This document shows positions 43,267-53,950 of a stretch of 64,000 nucleotides of DNA, piece after piece. The position numbers and the translations under genes are program-made. The notes beneath the pieces were generated by a model. It worked only from the letters and a program-made list of their open reading frames with translations. It did no database searches and was not told the DNA's origin. The number at the start of each line of letters is the position of its first letter. Position 1 is the stretch's first letter. Origin of the DNA: Microbacterium proteolyticum (GTDB lineage Bacteria; Actinomycetota; Actinomycetes; Actinomycetales; Microbacteriaceae); NCBI RefSeq assembly GCF_014192415.1, contig NZ_JACHXY010000001.1, positions 1,240,001 to 1,304,000 of the forward strand, given 5' to 3'.

Positions 43267-45393
43267 ATGGGGCCGGAAAACGCAACACCCGACACGAAGA
43301 TCGCTCGCCGCAGGGGGTACCTGAGCGTCCAGTCACGCCTGCTCATCATGCTGCTCGCGGCGAGCCTGGTCAGTACCGCCGTGGTCGGCGCCGTCGGTTA
43401 CATCAGCGGACGTGAGTCGCTGCGCGCCGAGGTCGTCGACAAGCTCACCGCCATGCGGGAGCTGCGCACCGGCGAGATCACCGCCCTGCTCGGCGAGGTG
43501 CAGCGAGAAGCCGCGCTCGCCAGCAACAACGCCAGCGCCCGCGGAGCGTCGGTGGCCCTCAACGCCGGATGGGAGGAGTTGGCCCAGAGCCCCCTGACGG
43601 CCGCGCAGGATGCGGAACTGACCGGCTACTACTCCGACACCTTCCTACCGCGGCTGGAGAACCTGACCGGCGAGGACTACGGCGATCGCGCCTTCGTACC
43701 CGAGTCGTCGGAGGGGCGCACCGCCCAGTATCTCTTCACCCGGCAAGACGGTGCCGCCGATCGACCGGCCGCCGACCCGGGCGACGGCAGCACGTACACG
43801 CGGGCGTACCTGGACGCCGACGCCTACTTCTCGGACCTCGTGCAGACGGTCGGCTACACCGACGTCGTCGTCACCAATCTCGACGGCGATGTCGTCTACA
43901 CCGCAGCGGGCGGCGTCGACCTGGGCTCCAACCTCTCGGAGGGCCCGTTCCGTGAGAGCCGCCTCGCTCAGGGCATCCGCGACGTCGTGGCCGACAATTC
44001 CGTCGATGCCGTGGTCACCACCGACATCGAGGAATGGACGCCGGCCCTCGGCTTCCCGGTGATGTGGGTCGTGTCGCCCATCGGCGACGACGACGGCATC
44101 ACGGGCACCATCGCCCTGCAGGTTCCGATCCAATGGATCAACGACGTGATGACCGGGTACGGCAAGTGGCAGCAGCAGGGCTTCGGCACCACGGGTGAGA
44201 CCTACCTCGCGGGTGCCGACCGTCTCATGCGGTCGACCTCGCGCCACCTCGTCGAGACCCCCGACACGTACGCCGACGCGGTGATCGCCGACGGCACCAC
44301 GGCCGAGACCGCCGACCGCGTGACGACGGCCGGCGGCACCGTCCTGCTGCAGCCCGTCCGTGGCACCGCGGTCGACGACGCGATCGCCGGCCGCACCGGG
44401 ACCGCGATCTCGACCGAGTACATCGACGGCGAGAGCCTCGCCGCGTACGCGCCGCTGGAGGTCGACGGTCTGGACTGGGTCATCGTGGCGAGGATGGATG
44501 CCGACGAGGCGTTCGCTCCCGTGACCGATTTCGCGCGCACGCTCCTCGTGTCCACGCTGGCGTTGATGCTGCTGGTCAGCATCCTGTCGCTGCTGCTGTC
44601 GCAGTCGTTCACCCGCCCGATCCGCCGGCTCGCAACGGCGGTGCGACGCGTGTCGGACGGCGACTACGACACCCGTGTGCCCGACCACGGAAACGATGAG
44701 TTCGCCGATCTCGCGCGGTCCTTCAACGACATGGCGGCGGGTCTGCGCGTGCGCCAGGACCTCATCGACCACCAACGCACCGAGAACGACCGCCTGCTGC
44801 GCAACATCATGCCCGCCAGCCTCGCCGAGAAGTATCGCGAGGGAGAGGAGACGCTCGCGGAGCGCCACGACGACGTCGCCGTCGTCTTCGCCGAGATGGT
44901 CGGTTTCGACGACTACGCGCGCACCCTCGTGGGGCAGGACGAGATCCTCGCCCTGAACGAGCTGACGCGCGGGTTCGACGAGGTCGCCGCCCGCTGCGGG
45001 GTCGAGTCGGTGCGCACCCTGCGCGGCGGCTATCTCGCCAGCAGCGGCCTCACCGTTCCGCGCGTCGACAACGCGCGGCGCGCCGTCGAGTTCGCCGTCG
45101 GCATGCGCGCGAGCGTCGAGCGCTTCAACACGCGCACCGGCGCGACGCTCGACCTGCGGGTGGGGGTCGATACGGGCAGCGTGACCAGCGGGATCGTGGC
45201 ACGCGCGAGTCTCGCCTACGACCTGTGGGGTGACGCCTTCCGCCTCGCGTCGAGGCTCCGACGATCCGGCGAAGAGCCCGGCGTCTTCCTCACCGATGCC
45301 GTCCGTCTGCGCGTGGAGGGCCTGTTCGACCTCGCCGACGCCGGCAGCGTCGAGGTCGACGGCACCACCACGGCGATCTGGCGGGTGGTCTGA
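43267..45393 (+). CDS. Membrane sensor with Cache-like domain, HAMP and degenerate class III cyclase domain
   Basis: 708 residues. Membrane helix at about 24-46, a large extracellular Cache-like domain (50-420), second helix (425-445), HAMP (446-500), a short coiled coil, then a class III nucleotide cyclase fold (535-705). The cyclase looks inactive: the first metal Asp (FAD) is Glu543 in VVFAEMVGF, the second metal Asp (GDAY) is Gly587 in TLRGGYLASSG, and the transition-state Asn (WGDxVN) is Arg659 in WGDAFRLASR. The catalytic Arg663 and the purine-site Asp652 remain. It probably binds rather than makes a nucleotide, or only relays a signal. Its stop overlaps the ATG of the channel gene (TGATG). 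Confidence 0.85.
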   Translation: MGPENATPDTKIARRRGYLSVQSRLLIMLLAASLVSTAVVGAVGYISGRESLRAEVVDKLTAMRELRTGEITALLGEVQREAALASNNASARGASVALNAGWEELAQSPLTAAQDAELTGYYSDTFLPRLENLTGEDYGDRAFVPESSEGRTAQYLFTRQDGAADRPAADPGDGSTYTRAYLDADAYFSDLVQTVGYTDVVVTNLDGDVVYTAAGGVDLGSNLSEGPFRESRLAQGIRDVVADNSVDAVVTTDIEEWTPALGFPVMWVVSPIGDDDGITGTIALQVPIQWINDVMTGYGKWQQQGFGTTGETYLAGADRLMRSTSRHLVETPDTYADAVIADGTTAETADRVTTAGGTVLLQPVRGTAVDDAIAGRTGTAISTEYIDGESLAAYAPLEVDGLDWVIVARMDADEAFAPVTDFARTLLVSTLALMLLVSILSLLLSQSFTRPIRRLATAVRRVSDGDYDTRVPDHGNDEFADLARSFNDMAAGLRVRQDLIDHQRTENDRLLRNIMPASLAEKYREGEETLAERHDDVAVVFAEMVGFDDYARTLVGQDEILALNELTRGFDEVAARCGVESVRTLRGGYLASSGLTVPRVDNARRAVEFAVGMRASVERFNTRTGATLDLRVGVDTGSVTSGIVARASLAYDLWGDAFRLASRLRRSGEEPGVFLTDAVRLRVEGLFDLADAGSVEVDGTTTAIWRVV

Positions 45394-46769
45394 TGCCCAC
45401 CGTGTTCGACGACACCGCGATCGGCTGGGCCATCGCCGCTGTCGTGGCCGTGCCGATCCTGCTGATCGTGCTGACCGAGGTCGTCGGCATCCTGAGGCGA
45501 CGGCGAAGCCCCGCCGTGAAGCCGCTGCTTCTGCTGCGCAACTGGGTGGTGCCCTTCGGCGGCCTCGTGGGGCTGCTCGTGTTCGCGACGCGATCGGAGG
45601 ACGATCTCGCCTGGCCGCGGGTGGTCGCCACGATCTTCGGCTTCCTCCTGATCCTGCTGCTTCTCAGCGCGCTCAACGTGGCACTGTTCGAGACGGCGAA
45701 ACGCGGCTCCTGGCGCGACCGGGTGCCGACGATCTTCATCGAGATCGCTCGCCTGCTTCTCGTCGTGATCGGACTCGGCTTCCTGTTCCAGCAGGTGTGG
45801 GACGCCGACGTCGCCGGTCTCATCACGGCGCTCGGCGTCACTTCGATCGTCATCGGCCTGGCGCTGCAGAACGCCGCCGGCGGAATCGTCTCGGGCCTGC
45901 TCGTGCTGTTCGAGCAGCCGTTCCGACAGGGCGACTGGATCGAGACCGGGGGCTCCACCGGTCGCGTGGTCGAGATCAACTGGCGGGCGCTGCACATCGA
46001 TACCGGGTCGGGGCTGCAGATCATCCCGAACTCCAAGCTCGCCGACGCCTCGTTCCTCAACCTCAGTCGACCCCCCGGGCCCTTCACCGCCATCGTGTCG
46101 GTGACCTTCGCGCCCACCGATGCGCCGCACGCCGTCGCGAGTGTCGTGCGTCAGGTCGCCGCGGATCTTCCCGCCCTCGTGCCCGGCGCCGAGGTCTCGG
46201 TCACCAACGCCGGCGCCGGCGCGTGGGAGGTGGCGATTCCGCTCGACTCACCCGTCTACGCCGACGCTGCCCGCAGCACCTTCCGATCCTGGCTCTGGTA
46301 CGCCGCGCGCCGGCGGGGTCTGTCGTTGGACAAGGTGGCCCCGGATGCCGCCGTGGCGGCCGCCGCAATGGAGCGCGCCCTGAAGGAGATCCCGCGCCTG
46401 CTCCCGCTCGACGACGACCTGCGCGCACGGGTCGCCGAGGAGTGCCGCGTGGAGCAGTACGGTTCCGGCGAGATCCTCTTGCGCGCGGGTCAGGAACCCT
46501 CGTCGCTGATGTACGTACTCGACGGCCGCGCGGTGGTCAGCACCGTGGACGGCGAGATCGTCGCGGAGCCGGTCGCCTCCGGAGACTGGATCGGGACGAT
46601 CTCGCTCACCCGCGAGCGGTCCGCGACCACCACCACCGCGCTCTCCGAGATCGAGGTGCTCGTCATCCCGCTGTCGTTCGCTCACCACCTGATGCGGGCG
46701 AGCCCGCGTCTCGCGGCGGAGCTCTCGGCCGACGCCGAGCTGCGGCGCGGCGCCTCGGAGAGCCGCTGA
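45393..46769 (+). CDS. MscS-type mechanosensitive channel with C-terminal cyclic-nucleotide-binding domain
   Basis: 458 residues. Three or more N-terminal membrane helices, then the MscS pore segment (about 138-180: ADVAGLITALGVTSIVIGLALQ and GGIVSGLLVLFEQPFRQGDWI, in parts) and the beta domain (GRVVEINWRALHI). From about 345 a CNBD/Crp-like fold follows. In its phosphate-binding cassette the Arg409 (ERSAT) is present, but the ribose-binding Glu (FGE) is Thr402 (DWIGTISL). This is the bCNG architecture of cyclic-nucleotide-gated MscS proteins, here with an altered ligand site. Translationally coupled to the degenerate cyclase. Confidence 0.9.
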   Translation: MPTVFDDTAIGWAIAAVVAVPILLIVLTEVVGILRRRRSPAVKPLLLLRNWVVPFGGLVGLLVFATRSEDDLAWPRVVATIFGFLLILLLLSALNVALFETAKRGSWRDRVPTIFIEIARLLLVVIGLGFLFQQVWDADVAGLITALGVTSIVIGLALQNAAGGIVSGLLVLFEQPFRQGDWIETGGSTGRVVEINWRALHIDTGSGLQIIPNSKLADASFLNLSRPPGPFTAIVSVTFAPTDAPHAVASVVRQVAADLPALVPGAEVSVTNAGAGAWEVAIPLDSPVYADAARSTFRSWLWYAARRRGLSLDKVAPDAAVAAAAMERALKEIPRLLPLDDDLRARVAEECRVEQYGSGEILLRAGQEPSSLMYVLDGRAVVSTVDGEIVAEPVASGDWIGTISLTRERSATTTTALSEIEVLVIPLSFAHHLMRASPRLAAELSADAELRRGASESR

Positions 46770-46785
46770 GACGCGGCGACCGGCA

Positions 46786-46791
46786 TACCCT
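46786..46791 (+). promoter_or_regulatory. Leaderless -10 element (TACCCT) of the PPIase gene
   Basis: TACCCT ends seven bases before the GTG at 46799. Confidence 0.45.
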
Positions 46792-46798
46792 GGAACAC

Positions 46799-47476
46799 GT
46801 GCGTACTCCCCTGCTGTCCGCGGCTCTGGCCGCATCCGCCCTGCTCCTGCTCGCCGGATGCGCCGGTGCGACGACGACCGAGCCCGCCCCCGCGGTGAGC
46901 GCGCCGAGCGACGGCGCCGTCTCGGGCGAGTGCTCCTACGCCGCGTCGGGTCAGCCCGCCGTGGACGTCACTCCCCCGGCGGAGGGCACCGACCAGCCCA
47001 CCGGGGAGGTGCAGGTGGTGCTGCAGACCTCCGCCGGAGACATCCCCGTCACCTTGGACGGCGAGCGCACACCCTGCACGGTCGAGAGCTTCGTCTCGCT
47101 CGCGCAGCAGCAGTACTTCTCGAACACGGAGTGCCACCGCTTGACGACGTCGGGGATCTACGTGCTGCAGTGCGGCGACCCCACCGGCACCGGCCGCGGC
47201 GGTCCCGGATACCGCTTCGACGACGAGCTCGACGGCACCGAGACGTATCCGGCCGGCACCGTGGCCATGGCCAACGCCGGGCCCGGCACGAACGGCTCGC
47301 AGTTCTTCCTCGTCTACGACGACACGAAGCTCGACCCGAATTACACGGTGTTCGGCACCATGTCGCCCGAGGGGCTGGCCGTCGTGCAGTCGATCGCGGC
47401 CGCGGGCACCGCCGGCGGCGCTCCCGACGGCGCGCCCGCGAACCCGGTCACGATCACGGGGGTCACGGTCGGCTGA
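46799..47476 (+). CDS. Cyclophilin-type peptidyl-prolyl isomerase lipoprotein
   Basis: 225 residues, leaderless GTG. Lipoprotein signal with lipobox LLAGC, then a Thr/Pro-rich linker and a cyclophilin domain: VVLQTSAGDIPVTLD, CTVESFVSLAQQQYF, CHRLTTSGIYVLQCGDPTGTGRGGPGY (in parts), GTVAMANAGPGTNGSQFFLVY, YTVFGTM. The normally invariant Arg of the active site (FHR) is present as CHR. It is expected to act outside the membrane in protein folding. Confidence 0.92.
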   Translation: MRTPLLSAALAASALLLLAGCAGATTTEPAPAVSAPSDGAVSGECSYAASGQPAVDVTPPAEGTDQPTGEVQVVLQTSAGDIPVTLDGERTPCTVESFVSLAQQQYFSNTECHRLTTSGIYVLQCGDPTGTGRGGPGYRFDDELDGTETYPAGTVAMANAGPGTNGSQFFLVYDDTKLDPNYTVFGTMSPEGLAVVQSIAAAGTAGGAPDGAPANPVTITGVTVG

Positions 47477-47536
47477 CCGTCCACCGCGCCTCCACGGGCG
47501 GCACCCCGGCGGCGGTGACCGCCGCCGGGGCTGTAC

Positions 47537-50392
47537 TCAACAGGTCGCTGCGGCGAAGCCCACCTTGCCCGTGGCCGTCGCGCCGCCGGCCGGCGAGACC
47601 TCCACACCGACATCACCCGCCGCGATGCTGCCCGATCGGGTCGTGAAGGCGACCGATGAGCCGGCGCCCGGCGCGACCTCGATCGTGCGTGTGCCGAAGG
47701 GGGTCGTGATGCGTGCGGTCGCGGGGACGCTCTCACCGTTGCGCACCTGCGCGACGAGGACCACCTTCTTCGCCACGCATCGCGTCGCTACGGTCACCGC
47801 CACGTCGGCGACGTCGATGCGAGCCTCGACGAAGCCGTGCCCGGCGAGGGTTCCGCGGACGGTGACGGTCTTCCCCGCCACGAGAGAAGCGGGATCCACC
47901 GTCTCCCAGGTCACCGCGGTCGGGCCCAAGTCGCGCTCGGACGCGGTACCGCGCCCCTGTACCGCTGCAACGGTGGCCGGAAGGACCGGCACCGTTCCGG
48001 GGAGCACCGCGGCCGTGACGTCGTCCGCGGAGATCAAGCGATCCGGCTGATACCGCGCGAGGATCGCCTCGTACTCACTGATGGTGATCGGCAGGACCGT
48101 TCCGTGACGAGCCGAGCGCGGCAGGTTGCGGTTCTGGGCGATCTTCCAATCTCCGGCCTCGAGGCTGCTCGCCTTGAACGGCACGTAGCCGTCGCCGCCG
48201 TAGTACGGGGCCTGGTCGATGAAGGCGTAGACCCCGCCGTCGCCGTTGACGTCGCCCTTGTTCGGGCGGAAAAGCGACGTGCCCTCCCCCTCGTCGAAGA
48301 AGATCGAGCGCCCCGAGGTGCCGGTGTAGGTCTGTCCATAACCGACACCGGACTGGCGGGGCTCCCACTCGCTCCCGCGCGCGCCCTTCCAGGGATTGGT
48401 GCTGGGGGTGATCGTGGAGGTCAGGTTCTTCGTCCGGTCGACCCGCGGGATGTTCGAGCCCTCGGTGACGGTGAAGCGGTAGAGCCAGCCGTTCTCGGCC
48501 ATGACGGTCGAATCGATCGTGCCGTTGCCGGCCCCGGGCTGCTGATCGTCGATCCACACCTGCGGCTTGCTGAAGGTGACGAAATCACGCGTGGTGGCGT
48601 ACATCATGCGGTTGTAGTTCGACCCCGGGTCGCGCGGAACGTCCGCGCTGCCACTCGGGTAGAGGTTCGAGGCCCAGTAGACCACGTACTCGCCGCGCTT
48701 GTCGTCGTAGTACGCCTCCGGCGCCCAGGTGTTCCCCGCCTCGGCATCCGAGACGAGCACGTGGCGCTGCTCGCTCCAGGTGACCAGGTCGGTGGACTCC
48801 CACACTTCGATGTAGCGGCTCCCGAAGATCTGGGAGCCGTCCAACCCGGTCCGATAAGCGTTCAGGTCGGTCGCGAGCATGTAGAAGCGATCGCCTTCGT
48901 GGGAGCGCATCACGAACGGGTCGCGCAGTCCCTTCTCGCCCAGCTCGGACTGGAGTACGGGCTTGTCGTCGTTGATCGTCACCCAGTCGAGGGCGTTGTT
49001 GCCGTTCGAGAGCGCGTAGCGAACCTTCTCGTCCTCCGGCGATGCCTCGCCGGTGAAGTAGGGGAAGAGATAGGCGCGGGTCTCATCGGCCGCGGGAGCG
49101 GGAACGACGATGGCCGAGAACTCGCGTGTGGCAGTCGCCGTGCCCACGCGTGCCGTCGCGGTCAGAGTGACCGACGCCGCATCGGCACCGTTCGCGGGAC
49201 GCGTGACCACACCGTCGACGGCGATGACGGCGGGAGACGACGACGTCCAACTCACGGTGGCTGCGGCGCTGCGGGTCGGCAGCGTGATGTTCTCGCGGAT
49301 GTCGTCGAGGCGCGGGATGGAGATGGCCTGTACCGCGCTTCGCGCGTCGGCCGCGTCGTCGCGGGGACTGACGGTCACGGAGAACGCGCGCTGCGTGGTC
49401 TGACCGCCACGCACCACCGTCGCCGTCAGGGTCGCCGTGGCTGGGGCGGTGCCCTCGGCGCCGCGGGTCACCTGACCCGCGGCTGTCACGACCGCCGCGT
49501 TCGACGTGGTCCAGGTGATCGTTGTCGCGTTCGCCCCGCGGTTGGGGAGTGCGAGCGGCTGGGTCACAGCCGACAGGTCGCCGAGGTCGATCGCCGCGGC
49601 GTCGAGTGCCGTCGCCTCTGCGAGGACGTCGGTGGAGAGCGTGCCCACCTCTGCGGCGGTCAGCGCACGGTTGTAGATGCGGAAATCTCGGAGCTTCCCG
49701 TGGAACGACGGGTCCCAGGCGTAGACGCTGCGCCCGAGGTAGTTGAACACCGTCGAGCCGAGATCGTTCGGGGTCGTGGTCACCGCGGTGTTGCGGGTGC
49801 GCTCGACGCCGTCCTCGTAGAGGATGCCGGTCGTGCCGGTCTGGGTGTAGGTCATGTGCTTCCAGACGCCACGCGCGAGCGTCGGGTTGCCGGGGGGTTG
49901 GATGTTGATCTCCTGCGAGGAGCCACCGGGGGTGATCACCGTGTGGAACGAATCGCCGGAACCGAACAGGTAGCGTTCACCGGCGCCGCTCTGCGCGCGA
50001 TTGCCGATCGCGTAGATCATGTAGTAGTTGGCCTGTTCCGGCGCGATCCACACATCGAAGTCGACCGAGATCGACGTCAGGCCGCGGTTGATGTCGTTCG
50101 GGAGTCGGATGGCGTTGCCCCCGCCGTTCTGTCCGCCCGAGAAGACGAAGCCTCCCGAGACGGCGTCCCATTGCGGGGTGCCCTCGACCACGCCCGCACC
50201 GATCGTGCTCCCGGGGGCGGTGTTGGCGGCCGTGCGGCCGGAGGTCTCATCGAGCGCGTAGCGCGCGATGAGGCCGGCGGAAACCGGATCAGGCTCGGCA
50301 GCGGCCGCGGGAACGGTCGCGAACGACGACAGCAGGGCGGCGATGGTCAGCGCGGTTCCGGCGAACAGGCGACGACGATGGCGTAGTGGCAT
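47537..50392 (-). CDS. Secreted multidomain glycoside hydrolase family 43 enzyme
   Basis: 951 residues. Sec signal (about 1-32, cut near AAA-AEP). Then a LamG/concanavalin-like domain (35-255), two bacterial Ig-like domains (258-345, 348-432), a five-bladed GH43-like domain (about 438-800) with a blade motif DPFVMRSHEGDRFYMLATD where the Asp of DPF is the expected catalytic base, WAPEAYYDD, and a further C-terminal Ig-like domain (810-890). GH43 enzymes act on arabinose- or xylose-containing plant polysaccharides. No other carbohydrate gene is adjacent. The start is ATG 50392, since the signal peptide begins there; the 69 residues upstream in frame do not resemble one. Confidence 0.88.
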   Translation of the reverse strand: MPLRHRRRLFAGTALTIAALLSSFATVPAAAAEPDPVSAGLIARYALDETSGRTAANTAPGSTIGAGVVEGTPQWDAVSGGFVFSGGQNGGGNAIRLPNDINRGLTSISVDFDVWIAPEQANYYMIYAIGNRAQSGAGERYLFGSGDSFHTVITPGGSSQEINIQPPGNPTLARGVWKHMTYTQTGTTGILYEDGVERTRNTAVTTTPNDLGSTVFNYLGRSVYAWDPSFHGKLRDFRIYNRALTAAEVGTLSTDVLAEATALDAAAIDLGDLSAVTQPLALPNRGANATTITWTTSNAAVVTAAGQVTRGAEGTAPATATLTATVVRGGQTTQRAFSVTVSPRDDAADARSAVQAISIPRLDDIRENITLPTRSAAATVSWTSSSPAVIAVDGVVTRPANGADAASVTLTATARVGTATATREFSAIVVPAPAADETRAYLFPYFTGEASPEDEKVRYALSNGNNALDWVTINDDKPVLQSELGEKGLRDPFVMRSHEGDRFYMLATDLNAYRTGLDGSQIFGSRYIEVWESTDLVTWSEQRHVLVSDAEAGNTWAPEAYYDDKRGEYVVYWASNLYPSGSADVPRDPGSNYNRMMYATTRDFVTFSKPQVWIDDQQPGAGNGTIDSTVMAENGWLYRFTVTEGSNIPRVDRTKNLTSTITPSTNPWKGARGSEWEPRQSGVGYGQTYTGTSGRSIFFDEGEGTSLFRPNKGDVNGDGGVYAFIDQAPYYGGDGYVPFKASSLEAGDWKIAQNRNLPRSARHGTVLPITISEYEAILARYQPDRLISADDVTAAVLPGTVPVLPATVAAVQGRGTASERDLGPTAVTWETVDPASLVAGKTVTVRGTLAGHGFVEARIDVADVAVTVATRCVAKKVVLVAQVRNGESVPATARITTPFGTRTIEVAPGAGSSVAFTTRSGSIAAGDVGVEVSPAGGATATGKVGFAAATC

Positions 50393-50469
50393 TATCTGTG
50401 ATCCCCAACGACGTTGTACGGGTATGTTCTCGCTAACATACTGCTCACGAACTCCCCCCGTCCACATGA

Positions 50470-52065
<1,596 letters not shown>

Positions 52066-52077
52066 CCCTCCTCGCAC

Positions 52078-52116
52078 CGAACGCCGTCGCCCGCCGTCCG
52101 CGGGCGGCGGCGTTCG
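52078..52116 (+). terminator. Terminator of argG
   Basis: CGAACGCCG-TCGCCCGC and GCGGGCGG-CGGCGTTCG form a 17-bp stem with a five-base loop (CGTCC), 13 bases after the argG stop. Confidence 0.88.
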
Positions 52117-52390
52117 TTCGCGGCGGCGTCCCGCCCCGAGCCTCGGCTCACGACGACTGTCGTCTGCCGCGGCTCTCGTCCGCGACGGCGACGGCCGGCT
52201 GAGTCGCCGCGGCGGACGGGATGCTGTCCGCTAGCGGACATGACCGCTTCGGGACCTTGCCGCGCGGCGGGGCCGTCCGCCATCCTGAGCTGCCGGAGCC
52301 GTTCGCCTCCCGCCCACGTGGCCGGATGCGGGTCGACGTACGCCGCCCGACGGGATCGATGCACCCGCCCGAACGCATCGAGGAGAGCCC
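52117..52390. other. Upstream region of the GntP permease gene
   Basis: No gene is supported. It contains the palindrome GTCCGCTAGCGGAC (52226-52239) and, just after it, CATGACCGCT, both of which recur in the gap before the gene at 53951. Confidence 0.5.
52226..52239. promoter_or_regulatory. Palindrome GTCCGCTAGCGGAC, site 1
   Basis: Perfect 14-bp palindrome with the rare CTAG core, 150 bases before the permease start. The 10-bp core CCGCTAGCGG recurs at 53881-53890 upstream of the next gene, each time beside CATGACCGCT. Confidence 0.5.
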
Positions 52391-53827
52391 ATGCCCGGGT
52401 GGTACACCCTGACCGTCGTCGCCGCCGTCATCCTCGCGGTGGTCGTCGCCATCGTCCGCCTGCGGATCAATCCCGTCATCGCCCTCGCCGTGGGGGCGGC
52501 GGCGATCGGCATCCTCACCGGGCTCGGCCCGCTCGACACCGTCTCGACCATGACGCAGGGCTTCGGCGAGGTCATGATGGATGCCGGGCTCCTGATCGCG
52601 TGGGGGGTGCTGATCGGCGCGATGCTCAACGAGATGGGCGCCGTCACCCGTCTCGTGGAAGCGTTGATGCGGGTGTTCGGACGCCGCGGGATCCCGTTCG
52701 CCCTCGGGCTGTCGCTGGCGACCTACCTGCAGACGATCTTCGTCGACGTGATGATCGTGATCGCCGCGCCCCTCGCCCGACGGATCGCCGCGCGCCTCGG
52801 ACCGGCCGGGACGGGGATCATCGGCGTGACCTTCGCGGTGTCGCTCGAGGTCGGGATCGTGATGATGGTGCCCGGCTTCGCCGCGGTGGCCCTGGCGGGT
52901 GTCGTCGGCGTTCCGCTGGGCGAGATGCTGCTCGGCGGGTTCGCCGTCGTCGTACCGACGGTGGCGCTCTCGATCCTGCTGATGAGCATGTTCTTCCGCC
53001 TCGGCTTCTGGAATCCCGAGCGCGACCAGCAGGCGGCGACCACCGAAGACGTGCCCCACGGCGGCGCCCTGCTCACCGGCGTGGGCGGTCTGCCCCGCGA
53101 CACCGATGCCCCCGCGCCGGCACCCCTCGTCACGCTCGCGCCGACAGCATCCACCGCCCTCGCCGCCTCCGCCACCCGGGAGCGGCCCCTGCTGCTGCTG
53201 TTCGCGCCGATGCTGGTGGCGCTGCTGCTCATCGCCGCGCAGGCGGTGCTCGCGGTGCTGCAGGTCGAGGTCGCTCCGATGCAGTTCCTCGGCAGCCCCG
53301 TCATCGCACTGCTTCTGGCCGTTATCCTCACCGGGGCGGTCGCCCGTGCGGCCGTCGGGCGGGAGCGCGTGGAGAAGGCCGTGGTCAAGGGCTTCCACGA
53401 CGGCGGGCAGATCTTCGTGCTCACCGGTGTCGGCGGCTCGCTCGCCGCGGTGATCGCCCAGGGCGACCTCGGCGACGTGCTGCAGGGCTCCTTCCAGGCC
53501 ACCCCCTTCGCGCCGCTGCTGGTCGTGTGGGCCATGGCCGCGGTCCTGCACATCGCGGTCGGCTCGGTCACCCTGTCGGCGATCACCGCGGCCGGCATCA
53601 TCGCGCCCGTCGCCTCGACCATGGGACTCGACCCCCTGCTGGTCGCGCTGGCCGCCGGTGCGGGTGCGCTCTTCTGCGTGCACGTGACCTCGAACACGTT
53701 CTGGCTGCTGCAGTCCTTCCTCGGTCAGACGGTGCGGGGCGCGTTGAAGACGGTGACGCTGGGCGTCTCGCTCGCGTCCGTGATCGCGCTCGGGATGACG
53801 CTGGTGCTGTCGTTCGTGCTCGGCTGA
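52391..53827 (+). CDS. GntP-family permease (gluconate/D-serine type)
   Basis: 478 residues with about 12-14 membrane helices. GntP motifs: NPVIALAVGAAAIGILTG, FGEVMMDAGLLIAWGVLIGAML, FVDVMIVIAAPLARRIA and the C-terminal SVTLSAITAAGIIAPVA, CVHVTSNTFWLLQSFLG. A long hydrophilic Pro/Ala loop (about 215-260) links the halves. The family imports gluconate and related organic acids or D-serine; the substrate is not clear and no catabolic gene is adjacent. It probably has its own regulation through the upstream palindrome. Confidence 0.88.
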   Translation: MPGWYTLTVVAAVILAVVVAIVRLRINPVIALAVGAAAIGILTGLGPLDTVSTMTQGFGEVMMDAGLLIAWGVLIGAMLNEMGAVTRLVEALMRVFGRRGIPFALGLSLATYLQTIFVDVMIVIAAPLARRIAARLGPAGTGIIGVTFAVSLEVGIVMMVPGFAAVALAGVVGVPLGEMLLGGFAVVVPTVALSILLMSMFFRLGFWNPERDQQAATTEDVPHGGALLTGVGGLPRDTDAPAPAPLVTLAPTASTALAASATRERPLLLLFAPMLVALLLIAAQAVLAVLQVEVAPMQFLGSPVIALLLAVILTGAVARAAVGRERVEKAVVKGFHDGGQIFVLTGVGGSLAAVIAQGDLGDVLQGSFQATPFAPLLVVWAMAAVLHIAVGSVTLSAITAAGIIAPVASTMGLDPLLVALAAGAGALFCVHVTSNTFWLLQSFLGQTVRGALKTVTLGVSLASVIALGMTLVLSFVLG

Positions 53828-53880
53828 GCCCCTCCCCCGCAAGGGCGTGCGGATGGCGGGGTGTCCTCTTCCGGCCATGA

Positions 53881-53890
53881 CCGCTAGCGG
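53881..53890. promoter_or_regulatory. Palindrome CCGCTAGCGG, site 2
   Basis: Second copy of the CTAG-core palindrome, 60 bases before the ATG at 53951. The surrounding ~60 bases are similar to those at site 1. Confidence 0.45.
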
Positions 53891-53950
53891 CTCTTGCGGG
53901 GCGGGGCCCGCGCGGTGTGCACTTCATACGACCCGACCGGAAAGTCCCGC

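Noticed and set aside
47837..50386. Long plus-strand frame opposite the GH43 gene
   Set aside because: No ribosome binding site or motif; the GH43 protein has a signal peptide and recognisable domains.
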